From NCBI GenBank assembly GCA_016858145.1, contig JAEHOE010000047.1, forward strand, positions 62,001 to 126,000: a stretch of 64,000 bases of DNA, given 5' to 3'. The notes under the pieces were generated by a model. It had not been told where the DNA came from, searched no databases, and saw nothing but the letters and a program-made list of their open reading frames with translations. Both the position numbers and the translations under genes were made by a program. Positions 35,683 to 45,616 of the stretch are shown here, in pieces. The DNA comes from Edaphochlamys debaryana. Its lineage: Eukaryota > Chlorophyta > Chlorophyceae > Chlamydomonadales. Each line of letters opens with the position of its first letter. Within the stretch, counting starts at the first letter, position 1.

Positions 35683-36291
35683 GGTCTTTAGGATGCGGCA
35701 GTTGAAGCGGGCCGCCCCCTCCGTACGAGCCGCCGACAGGCAGTCGTCAATAGGGTAGCCCAGGTCTAGCCCACACGCCCGCAGGGGTCGGAAGAGCTCC
35801 TGCTTGATCAGCAAGTAGACCCAGCATGCCTGCATCCGAAGGGGCCAACGTGGTGCGTTGGTCAGGCGGTGGTGGGGAGCCCTGAGGCCCGCCGCCCTCT
35901 CGCTCCCGCTCACCGGGGCCAGGCCCAAGGCCAGGGTGCGGAAGTAGTACAGCTCCCCGTCCCACTCGAACGCCACCACCGAGTGCATGGATTTGTGCAG
36001 CAGCAAGTTCCAGTAGCCCGACTTGTCGTCCGTAGACACGAGCCAGTCCCCTTCTTGTACGAATTCCCGTACATCGTGGATGGTTCGTACTTTACGGGAG
36101 GGATGCGCATGACCAGGTTGCTGTACATCCTGCGGCAGTCGCGTGGGAGATCAGGCCCGTCTACCCGTTGGTTCCCCGGCGGTCGCCTGCCCCTTGCCGC
36201 CCCGCTTACGGGTTGATGCACAGGCGTCTCTTGCGGCCGCTCTGGCTGACCACCACGTGTAGGCCGTTGACCACCGTTGGCGCCCCCTTGT
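35683..36291 (-). pseudogene. Reverse-transcriptase domain relic with two intron-like gaps
   Basis: Three blocks make an RT core. Block 36291-36210 reads GAPTVVNGLHVVVSQSGRKRRLCINP. Block 36129-35914 reads MYSNLVMRIPPVKYE, then after a one-base frame break TIHDVREFVQEGDWLVSTDD and KSGYWNLLLHKSMHSVVAFE, ending LALGLAP. Block 35829-35683 reads ACWVYLLIKQELFRPLRACG, then GYPIDDCLSAARTE. STDDKSGYW matches RT motif A and IDD matches motif C, although the residue before I-D-D is Pro. Gaps 36209-36130 (GTAAGC..GCAG) and 35913-35830 (GTGAGC..GCAG) join the blocks exactly where RT continuity requires. The first gap starts with an in-frame stop. Confidence 0.65.
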
Positions 36292-36791
36292 CTGGGGTCT
36301 GGCGTGGTTTGGGAACTGCACTGGGTGCGGCTGGGTGCCGGTCAAAAAGGTCTCCGGGTCACAACCCGGCACGGCCTAGGCCAGCATCTGGGTCACTATG
36401 CGCCTCTTCTGCCGCTGTTTGCTGGGGCACCCCTCGCCAGGCGGCGCCCCTACCGGTATCCAATTGAAACGGACCCCCTCGGCAATGCGGCCTGCGTCAG
36501 GGGCTGGCCCCGGTTGCCGCACTCAAACCAGGTGCGACAGCGGTTGAGGTGTTGGGTGAGGCGTCCGGGCTGGAAGCCCTCAGGGGGCGGGTAGCAGTGC
36601 TGCTTCCACTCGGCGCGCTGACAGGTCGCTGCGCGTGGGATTGACCCCCTTGCTGGTTCCGATGCGCTGGCAATCCTGCCACAGCTGCTTGATCAGGGGG
36701 CAGCGCTCGATGTTCCCAGCTAAGGGGTCTGGGCGGCTGCTGCTCGGCCCTTCCCCTGGCAGCGGGGCTAGGCTGCAGGTGGACCGGTCTC

Positions 36792-37530
36792 ACACCAGCA
36801 AGGGGTCGGACATGGGGTCGGGCAGCGGCTCTTCCCATTCCTCGTGTTCGCCCCACGCCAACCCGTCATCCTCCGCCCAATACGGCGGAGGTGCTGGCCC
36901 AGGCTGGGGTCCCCTCGATTCCTCGTGAGGCCCCGGGGAAACTGCCTCCCAGCCCTCCGAGGATGCGGCGGCCGCTTCCCAGGCCTCATCCTCACAGCCC
37001 CAATCGTCGCTGGTCCCGTCGCTGGCCGTCTCCCAGCCCTCCTCGGACTCACTGTCTGAAGCCAACAGCGGCGGAACGTCAGGGGCCCACCGGCGGGGTG
37101 CCCGCTGCCTGTACACCTACGCCAAGCAAACCAGCCTCTCAGCACTTATCACTGCAAGGGCCCCAAAGGCCCTCTTGCGCCCAAGCAAAGTTCCCTCCAG
37201 CAATCCCCACCGCTGCGGCTCCAGCAGAGCCCGAGCCTCAGACCCGCTCTCGTAGCTCTCGAGCTCCGACGCCTGCCCCCAGACCGGGCAACGCAGCTCA
37301 TTCAGTCCAGCGTGACCATGTCCGCGAGGCCAGGGCGCCGGTGCCCGTCATGCAATTGCAACCGCAACGTTCCCCAACGGCTCCTACCCTTGCGGCTCTT
37401 GCGGGGCCCCAATCGTCCGACTCGCTCGCGTAGCCCTCGGGCTCCGAGTCCTGCCCCAAGCCGCAGGGAAACGCAATGCACTCAGTCTAGCGGGGGCCGT
37501 TACATCAGGCCAAAGTGCAACCGTACTGCG
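36792..37530 (-). repeat. Acidic spacer of the retroelement with degenerate duplicated segments
   Basis: Minus-strand frames encode Asp/Glu/Ser-rich peptide (SDSESEEGWETASDGTSDDW). Segments near 37215-37360 and 37395-37530 resemble each other over about 120 bp, including CTCGxGTAGCxCTCGxGCTCC. No domain is recognised. Confidence 0.4.
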
Positions 37531-37597
37531 CGGCTCCAGCGCTACGCCCTGCCCCCTTTCTCGCTGTTCCTGCGCAACCAACACAGCTGAGCTGCAC

Positions 37598-39756
37598 TCA
37601 GTCCCAGCGGACCGACACCGGCAGGTCTTTCAGGCTCTGAGCTACTCGCTTTACCAGCACGTCCACAGGGGGCTCGCCCGGCTGCCCGTATGGCACGCGC
37701 TGCCAGCGGCAGGCGCCGCCCTGGCGGACCTCCCGGCAGCGCTCGCCTCCGAAGGTGCACTGGGCGCACACCGCCAGGCGTTTCAGCGTCTTGATGAACT
37801 CCAGCAGGCTGCTGGGGTTCTGGCAGGAGGTGCTGTCGGCCAGGGTCGCCCTGACCTCCTTGGTCAGCGTGTCCATGAACGTGGTGAAGGCGGGAGAGCT
37901 GTGCAGCTCCTGGCTGGGCCTCGTGGGGCGGGGCTCCGACTGGGACCTGCGGGGCGGCTCCTCTCGCTCCCGCTGGCGGCTCCGCTCCTCTCCGTCGTGG
38001 TGTCGAAGCCGCTCCTCGCCCTCGCCGCCGCCCCGCCCCGCGCTGGCGGTGTGCTGCTGGTTGCCCTCCCCACGGCTGCCCCCGGCTACCCTGCGGCCTC
38101 GGGCCTCGCCGCCGCTACCGGCGGCGCGTTGCGGCTGGGCGAAGCAGGCGATGGCCTGCGCCTGGGCCTTGACCTTCCGGTCCTCCTCCGCCAGCTCCCG
38201 GCTGCGCGCGGTCAGCACTGCGGCCTGGCGCTGGGTCAGGAAGGTGAACGGGACGGGCGCCTCCGACAGCTCCGCTGCTGTGGGCAAGGCGCACGCCGGG
38301 CCGCGGCGCGCGCCCACCTTGAGGTCCAGCAGGTCGCGCCAGGGCGCGTCCGTCTCCTCTCGGATGGTGCGCATGATCCCCGGCTGGGCGAAGGGACCAC
38401 CGTCTCGCACGGCGGTCGGCAGGGTCTCGAGCAGGCCGGGGCTGACCGCAAAGGAGGCTAGGCCGCGCAGTTTGGTCTCGGGCCGGCTCTGCTTCTCCCA
38501 GGCCGCCTTGAACTCCCTCACGAAGCACCCGTGCAGGTCTCGAGTGAGCTCGTTGAAGGCCGTCCGGCCGATGATGGAGATGAGCGGGGCGAGGGAAGCT
38601 GCCAAGGCGATCACCTCGGACTCGATGGCGGCGCCCAGGTCGCGCACCGCCGCGCGGAAGCTCTCCTCCGAATAGGAGTTGCCCATGTGGGCGCCCACGT
38701 ACTCGCGGAAAGCATCGAAGTACGGCTGCTCCGCATCCTCCTGGGTGGCTCGGAAGCACCAAGCGGCCCCGCCTCCTCGCCCGCCACCCAGGTGCTCAGC
38801 CGCGCCGTGAAACGGTCTAGGTCAGCAGATGCGGCGGTCTTGCCCTTGCTGCGGCGGTAGAACCACTCCTCCGGCTCCGACTCCGGTCCCGAGTCTGTCT
38901 CGGTACCCGGCCCTGAGCTCTCCTCCTCGTCGGGTTCCGGGGAAGGGTCGTGGGGGGGAGGGGGCGGCTGCTGCTGCCACTGCGCCGTCGCCAAGGCCTG
39001 AACGATGCTTGTCATGAAGTAGGCCAGCTGCTCCGGGGAGAAGCGCGGGGCCGCCTGGGCCGCCAGGGCCGCGGCCTCGGCGGGGGCAACCTCCGGGGTT
39101 GCGGCTGGAGGGGCAGGCGGGAGTGCTGCAGCGGCCGGCGGCTGAGCGGCGGCCTGCGCGGGTTGCGGATGCGAGGCGTTGGCGCGAGGGGCCAATTGCG
39201 GGGCCGGCGGCTGCTCCGGCTGTGCGGCGGGCTGTGCGCGCCCGGGCGGAGGGGCGTCGGGTTGCGCGGGCGGAGCTGGCGGCTGGGCCACGGGCTGCGT
39301 GCGCTGGGCGGCCGTGGGCTGCGCCGGGGGCGGCGCGGCACCATCAGCGGGGTGTTGCGCCGCCGGCGGGAGGTGTAGGCCGGCCTGCACGAAGGCGGCC
39401 ATCAGGCCTGCTTGCGCCGCCACCGCCGGGTCCAAGCGCTGCCGCTGTGGGTTCTGGGAGTAGAGGCCAGGCGGCGGGCTAGCGGCGTTGTAGGAGGCCC
39501 CCGCCAGCCGGCCGTCGGGGAGGCGCCTCTCCGCCCGCGAGGCCTCGCGGACCGGGGTGCTGGGCTCCGTCACCGTGCGGGCGAGGGCTGTCGGGCCTGG
39601 CGGCAAGCCGTCGAGCCGGTCTCCCCCCCGTCCTACCGGCTCGGCCCCCTGCCACTGCTGCGCCGGCAGAGAGGCGGATGGGGCTGCCGGCGGCGGCCGC
39701 AGGGCCGGCTCGGGGAAGCCTGGCCCGAGCTGGCCTCCGAACGCCCCGGGCCCCAA
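37598..39756 (-). pseudogene. Gag-like protein of the retroelement, frameshifted
   Basis: The first frame, 39756 to about 38765, is Pro/Ala/Gln-rich and ends SADLDRFTARLSTWVAGEEA. The continuation FRATQEDAEQPYFDAFREYV runs in another frame to 37598 (GAHMGNSYSEESFRAAVRDL, AFTTFMDTLTKEVRATLA, CAQCTFGGERCREV). The two overlap at about 38755-38765, where a single missing base explains the break. A low-complexity N-terminus, a helical middle, an Arg-rich segment and a Cys-containing C-terminus suit a retrotransposon capsid protein. I do not recognise the exact family. Confidence 0.5.
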
Positions 39757-39924
39757 GCTGTAAGCTCCGGCAAGAGTCCCGCCGGGTGCAACCCGCGAGC
39801 CCCGCTTGCGGGGCAGACGGGGGCTTCAGGATGCGGGACTTGTACCTCTGCAAGGGGGGCGAAGCGGGCGTGGTCAAGCAGGCCGGCTCGTGGTGCCAGG
39901 AGAGCCGTGCGTGGCGCTTTGGCT

Positions 39925-40190
39925 AAGGGGGAGGCCTGCGCATAGCGCCTTGCCCAAGGGGGCCTGCGCGCAGCGCCTTGGCTAAAGAGTGCCTGCGCGT
40001 TGCGCCATTGCTGAAGGAATGCCTGCGCGTAGCGCCTTGGCTAAGGGCTGCCCTGCGCGTAGGGCCTTGGCTGAAGGATGGATGCGCGTAGCGCTTTGGC
40101 TTGAGGGCTTGCGCGTAGCGCATTTGGGTCGGGGGTGTCCGCGCGTAGCGCCTGGGCAGGAGGGGTTGCGTTTAGGGCTTCGGTGCAGGC
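39925..40190 (+). repeat. Minisatellite, about 29-bp unit, roughly nine copies
   Basis: The unit is close to TGCCTGCGCGTAGCGCCTTGGCTAAGGG with variation. Copies begin near 39935, 39961, 39990, 40020, 40051, 40082, 40110, 40140 and 40165. It lies just beyond the 5' end of the Gag-like region. Confidence 0.8.
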
Positions 40191-41178
40191 GTTCCGCACG
40201 AGGCGCTCGGCCGAGGGAAACTCCTAGCCGAGGGAGGGTGCGAGGCTGGCCCTGGCCATTCATTAAGGCCGCGGAGCCCCCCACGGCTAACGGCCGTGAA
40301 CCAGCTAACGACTGATGCAGGTAAGCCCAAGGTTCGGCTTCTCAGGTCCGAGAGCTGCCGGGGAAGTTCGGGCTCTCGAGTCCCGACAAACGCAAAGCCC
40401 GGGCTCTGCACTCACCACTCGGCCCATCATTTGTCTGGGGAACGGACGGGCAAGGGTGCGGCGTGAGGGCGGTGCTGGTGAGACCGGGTCCGTTCAAAAA
40501 CGATCGAGGTCCCAGAGGTGGGGTGGGGCCCCCACTGGCCAAGCCCACCCGCCGAGTGCCCAGGTGGCGCTGCTGGTTGGGGCCTAAGGTGGGGCTTAGT
40601 TAGGCCCATGCGACTGCCAGGGGGGTGAAGCTGCGCCGGCCACAGCTCGGCCGGGTTACCGCGCAAACCGGACGTAGCCAAGGTTCCCACCCCTTTCCAC
40701 TTCCGTTACCCTAATGATGACTTAGTTCCGGTCGCGCGAGGTGCGTGCGGCCCTCTGGTTCTCGTTGCTGCACCGCCCAGTCCCCACCCGCTAAGCGGCA
40801 TACCTCGTCTTTCATCCTGATTGGGTGCTCCGCTTTGGCGCGAACCGGCGCGGTCCCGCGCGGGAAGTCGCGCAAGCTTGCAGCTTGCAAGTCCATGCTG
40901 CGAAATCCTGGGCTTCACTCGCTCGGCTCCTAGACTCCTAGACTGCTAGCGCTAGTGATTGCTCTGAAGTGTCAAGTCCATCGGGCCGCGTATCTCCTTT
41001 TGCCAAGCCGTACTGGCCATGCGGCCCTACGGGGGTTCAGCCTCAAGGGTTTGGCCAGGACACGGTGCTGGACCGCTGCTTCCACCTAGCCACATCCGTA
41101 TACTTGCGCCGCCGTGGGCAAGCGCCGCTATGCTTCGCGGTAATCTCCGAATGTTGCCTGCGCGAAGCCACACGTACA
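40191..41178. other. Region between minisatellite and palindrome
   Basis: No convincing exon is visible. The short open frames on both strands have poor codon bias. An open frame entering the left palindrome arm (ending TSISVAEVLGGL) is probably chance. Confidence 0.35.
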
Positions 41179-41344
41179 CGTACCAGTATCTCGGTGGCAG
41201 AGGTGCTCGGTGGGTTGTGAGGTGGGGAAGCAACGCGTAGGGGAGCCTCACTTCACGGCTTCGCACCTCACGCGTTGCTCCCCTACGCGTTGCTTCCCCA
41301 CCGCACAACCCACCGAGCACCTCTGCCACCGAGATACTGGTACG
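41179..41344. repeat. Near-perfect palindrome: 68-bp arms, 30-bp spacer
   Basis: The left arm 41179-41246 (CGTACCAGTATCTCGG...) is the reverse complement of the right arm 41277-41344, with one mismatch at 41220/41303. The spacer is 41247-41276. The DNA or RNA could fold into a long hairpin. The right arm ends 19 bp before the start codon of the ORF at 41364. Confidence 0.95.
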
Positions 41345-41363
41345 CACCACGGTAAAAGAGAGC

Positions 41364-41924
41364 ATGCTCGACATCTCGCTGTCGTCCCTGGATGACCTGG
41401 ACCTGCGCGCGCGCAGCAACTCGACGTCGACGTGGAGCTGCAGCTTGGCCAGCGTCAACCAGGACGCTGCGGACTTCGCCGCGGAAGGTGGCGTGGTGGA
41501 GGTGGATATCGCCAAGCCGGTGGGCAACCTGTCCTCGCGCCTGAGGGTGGTCGAGGGCGTCGTCGCCGAGCTCAAGGGCGTCGTCGCCGAGCTGGCGTTT
41601 GAGAGCAAAGGGTACCGCGCTATCGGCCTCCGGCACGTCGTGCAAGCTGCGCACCTCAAGCTGGGGAAGCGGTTCGGACCCAAGGCCGAAGGGCAGTCGT
41701 GGTTCCAGTACCTGACCGGCATTCAGACCGCCGACCCGGACTACTTCAAGCGCAACAACATTGAGGACTGCCTCGACCTGCTGATGAAAGGGCCCAACAC
41801 CCCCTACGAGGCGGGCAACCGGGCCGCGCACGAGCCCCCACCGGAGCTCATCCAGATCGCCGTTAACGCTGCAACGGGGCCGGGGGCCGACTGGCAGGCC
41901 GTGTGGCGCTTTGTCCGGAGCTAA
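41364..41924 (+). CDS. Intact single-exon ORF, 186 residues, function unknown
   Basis: The protein starts MLDISLSSLDDLDLRARSNS and ends AVWRFVRS. Third positions are overwhelmingly G or C, which supports real coding on this strand rather than on the long minus-strand frame opposite. The middle has a tandem VVEGVVAEL-KGVVAEL repeat, likely a short coiled coil. A conserved-looking C-terminal half follows (AAHLKLGKRFGPKAEG, SWFQYLTGIQTADPDYFK, NNIEDCLDLLMKGPNTPYEA). No signal peptide, membrane segment or known motif is seen. The frame stays open upstream into the palindrome arm, so translation could start earlier. Location among repeats suggests a mobile-element or virus-derived gene, but this is inference. 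Confidence 0.6.
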   Translation: MLDISLSSLDDLDLRARSNSTSTWSCSLASVNQDAADFAAEGGVVEVDIAKPVGNLSSRLRVVEGVVAELKGVVAELAFESKGYRAIGLRHVVQAAHLKLGKRFGPKAEGQSWFQYLTGIQTADPDYFKRNNIEDCLDLLMKGPNTPYEAGNRAAHEPPPELIQIAVNAATGPGADWQAVWRFVRS

Positions 41925-41985
41925 GCTGAGGTGAGAGGGTTGGCAGGGTTTCCGGGCAGCTCACACGGCTGTCCATGAGCAAATT

Positions 41986-42069
41986 GGGCGTGGGGGGCTG
42001 GGCGTGAGGGGCTCAGCCTGGGCGTGGGGGGCTCGGCCTGGGCTCAGCCTGGGCGTGGGGGGCTCAGCC
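41986..42069 (+). repeat. G-rich tandem repeat, about 20-bp unit
   Basis: There are about four imperfect copies of GGGCGTGGGGGGCTCAGCCT. Confidence 0.75.
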
Positions 42070-43039
42070 AACATCCAGCCTGATACTGATGTTGGCCTTC
42101 TTGGTGTGCCTGCGCTTGCAGGGTTTTGTTTGGCAGAGGGCCTGACGGAGGCAGGGCTTCGGATCAGCATGCCAAGGAGACCTCTGCTGCACTAGCAGCC
42201 ACGGCAGTTGTGGGTGCAGCCGCTGCTGGTGTCGCCACCACGACACCGGATTGGTATGTCGGTGCCTGTACAGTCAGGTCTTTGGGCGCGGCAGGACAGC
42301 GGCCGGCAATAGCGTGGGGGAGATGAGAAGAGTCCTGCAGAGACTTGGGGGCATGGGGTCGGGCCCGAGGTACACAGTGAAGTCACGACCCTGTTGGGCC
42401 ACGCCAGGTAGGCATGGGCCGAGGATAGTGGCTGCTGGGCTTTCAGGGAGTTTTGTGTGTGGGTTCCAGCACCGAGGACAATCGGGACTTATGTACCATA
42501 AACGCATGGTTACTAAACGCATCGCAGTTAACGCCTTCTGTTTGATAGTATGTGGCCCTCACCTCTCACCTGTGCCTGCTGCTGCTGCTCAAGCGGCTTC
42601 ACCACGACAGGCCGCCGTCATGTGGTGGCTGGGCCAGGCGGGTTGAGCGTGCAGATGCGGGATGCGTGTGGGCTGCGGGGCAGGAAGAGTAGCCGATGGT
42701 CAAATAGTAAAACTAATGTCGTGGGAGTTTGCGCCCTCAGCTGTAGGGCTGTTAAACATCATTGTCATGTACGGGTCCGGGCAAGCGCAAGAGAGGAGAC
42801 CAATGCCGGGGGAACACCCTAGCATGAAGGAAGGAGGGCGTGTGTGTTGAGCCCGCCGCCAGGGGCTGTAAGTTACTGGGTTGAGCCCCCGTCAAGGACA
42901 CTGCGACCGCGCCTTTACATTTGAACTTGCCTTGCACTCCCAGCTCGCGATGCCGGCAATCGGGAGCTGACGGAGGTGCAGGAGGTGCCCGCGCTGCAGG
43001 CGTCGGGTTGCCGGCTGATGCAGGAAAGGGTACACGCCC
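42070..43039. other. Region with no clear gene
   Basis: A possible exon-like stretch at about 42119-42260 on the plus strand reads an Ala-rich hydrophobic segment (ETSAALAATAVVGAAAAGVA). It lacks a partner exon. Nothing else is supported. Confidence 0.3.
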
Positions 43040-43310
43040 CCGTACGTCGCCTTGGCCTTGCAGCACTCCCAGCAGCTTTCACCCCTCAAGGATACCTTCT
43101 TTCCTGCTCTGAGGTATAGAGCCAAGAACACGGGCTGGAGAGGGCTGCAGGCCCCAACCTTGCTGGAGGCGTAGCCTGCAGCACGAAGCAAGTCTCTGCA
43201 TACAGTTGGGCAATGGCGGGGCACAGGGGGCACAGCTTGCGGGTATCGGTGTTGTGGGCCACAGGATCCGTCGCTCAAGCACACAAGCTGCAATACAGGC
43301 GTCTGAGCGC
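43040..43310 (-). repeat. Dispersed Cys-rich gene fragment, copy B
   Basis: This is the second copy of the element at 31895-32181, same orientation and about 11 kb away. The minus strand reads VCLSDGSC, then in a shifted frame KLCPLCPAIAQLYAETCFVL, then ESCWECCKAKATYG. Cys spacing is kept between copies while frames differ. This fits an old coding segment now decayed in at least one copy. Confidence 0.65.
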
Positions 43311-45616
43311 TGCAAAATGCGCAAAATGCAGTCTCGGACGTCAAGCGCAGGCAGTAGGGGGCGAACGGCAAAGCACACGTCGCTGTCGGGCAGGGGTTGA
43401 GGGGTGGGCAACTCGGGGGTTGGTGCCGCCATGCGGCCGGATTGGGGCCGTGCACCCTCTTATTCCGCGCCGAACTGGTTTGCTAGGTTGGAGTCATGCG
43501 GCTTCACAGCCGCCCATTCATTACGCCATTGTGTGATCCACTGAATGCAAATCATGTCCGCCCTTTAGTCACAGACCATATGTGATCCATCAAGGTGAGT
43601 CCAACCCATCAACGTGCGTGGTCGTAGGCATAGCGGGCGGCTGGTCAACCTCCCTTGGGGTAGGCGGAGTAAAGGACACAGCCCTGACACAAAGATGCGG
43701 GGTTGAAGTCGGCCTGCCTGGAAGATCCGGCCTGGGATGACCCGCCCCCGGGGTAAACCACCCTTCACTTCTCGTCATCATTCACATTATCCAATTTCTG
43801 CCGCCTGGTGCATGGTGGCTGAAGAGTTAGGTGGGCAGTACGTGCTATCTTGGCTCTGCCCAACATCTACACATGTTGACCCGTACATACCATCTGTGGG
43901 CTTAAGGTCCTGTCGAGGCAGGCCAGCCGGAGCCTGCAGAGCCTTGCAATGCCAAGCCCTCTCCCTGATCACCTGATGTCTTTTTGACGGTAGCCGGCTG
44001 TGTGCTCACGCCTCCCCGTCACGCCACGTGAGGCGCACGAACGTTGCGCCGATCTCAACCGTTCCAAACCCCGCCAACTGCCCTGCTTCGTGGCGTGCGC
44101 TGCTACCCCTCCCCAACGCCTACCCCCCCTCTAGGCTCCCACGCTCCCCGAGCATGCTCGCATCTCCAGCCTCAGTGCGTCTGCACACCGGCACTCGATC
44201 GCTCTTCCCGCCCCGGGTATTGATCTAGCGAGTCAACACACGCGCATTATGGCCCTGACCCAGCCCACCCAAGCCCACCTCACTCTACACCCCCAATCCC
44301 CACACCCCAGCATCGCCACCGCATTCTCCCTACTCGGCTCCTTCTACAATGCCACTACAATCCCACCCCGGCCTCAAGAACCTCGCCCTAGCCGCCCGCT
44401 CCCCTAATAATAATAATGGTGTGTGTTAAGGGGACGGCCCTGTGGACCATCACCGAGCCGCCTCCCCTCACCCCTGGCCCCGCAGCAGCCTCACCCGTGC
44501 CTTTGCCCTCCCTCCCACCGCCGACCTCTCGGAGCCCGCCCCTTCGCAGGCAGGCCAGGCATTCTTCTGCAGCAAAGGCGCTGAACACCCCCTCCCCCGC
44601 AGCAAGGGAGGGGGCGGGCTTTACAAACACTCCGCACTTGAGCCTGCCTGCCACGGAGGGCACGAGCCCCTTGCGGCAGCGCCTGAAGGTGCAGCCTCCC
44701 GCCGCGCACCACGCGCCAGCGTCGTAGGGGTATGTGCGCCGCTTTGGCCGCTCAACACGGCAAGCGCGTGGTTGTGTACGAAGGTGGGAGGGGGATGGGC
44801 GGGAGGGGGCAATGGGGGCAATGGGAGGCTTAGGCGGGGAGAGGTGCGGGTTGTTGGGGGATGTAGAGGGGTTTAGAGGGTAGGGCCCGTTGGGCCAAGA
44901 CCCCTGAACCTCGGTATATCCAGATCTCCTGTACCTTCGAACCTACCGCTGATCAAGGGCGAACGTGGCCAGGCGCTTGGGTGGCTGGCTGAGCGGAGGG
45001 TGAACATCGGCGTCCGTGGGCGCCAATCCCGCGTCCAGACATGCGGACATGGCGCGAAGACATGCGACTCCGCGCGAGCGTCAAAGCGCCGCCTGCTGGT
45101 GTGCCCGCACCGGCACCGGCTACTTGCTCCCTAGTGTTGACGGTTTCGGAGCTTTTGGGGCGGCCAGGCTGCCGAGGGCTCGAGCGGGACCCCTGTGTGC
45201 GCGTGGCCACGGGCGCGAAGAGTGAAGCGGGGGGGAACCGGGGCGCCCCAGCAAGTTGCGTGTAGCGTGCTATGCTGAGATGCACTACATTGTGGTTGAT
45301 CCGCCGTTAAGAATGGTCGCAGGGGCTGTCCGGAGGACGGATATCGGCGCTCCCGCGCTTCGGCAACCCGGATCGGGGTCCACAGCTCTCTCGCCAGAAG
45401 CAAAACTCTTCACCGCGTGCATAGAAACTTAACTCCTGCACCGCAGGCTTGTACACGAATATGTCGCCTGCGTGTCCGTGCTGTTTAGGAAGCGCAAGCG
45501 CTTAAAACGCGTGAGCCTGGCGCGCTGCCTCAGCCATCCGCTTGGGAGGTTCCCCCTTATTGTTACAAAGATATCCACACTAGGCGTAACACTCTTCCGC
45601 GAGGTGGGAGGGCCCA
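43311..45616. other. Gene-poor region upstream of the CXC gene
   Basis: The stretch includes a short TAA/AAT run at 44405-44415. At 44700-44510 a minus-strand open segment reads WCAAGGCTFRRCRKGL and later EECLACLRRGGL. It is Cys-containing but unrecognised and has no partner exons. The last few hundred bases should hold the CXC gene promoter. No clear TATA or other element was identified. Confidence 0.35.

Larger units (their letters stand above)
35683..39756 (-). mobile_element. Decayed retrotransposon with Gag-like and reverse-transcriptase regions
   Basis: On the minus strand the order is a Gag-like region (39756-37598), an acidic spacer with degenerate repeats (37530-36790), and an RT domain (about 36291-35683). 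Frameshifts interrupt both Gag and RT, and stops lie between them. No RNase H, integrase or long terminal repeats were found. RT ends abruptly beside the 5' part of the MYND gene, so the copy is truncated. RT wording (FEWDG.LYYFR.LALGLAP) fits a Gypsy/DIRS-type element, but the superfamily is uncertain. Confidence 0.65.

Noticed and set aside
41283..41831. Minus-strand 182-residue ORF opposite the 41364 ORF
   Set aside because: Codon bias strongly favours the plus strand, and the minus frame runs through the palindrome.
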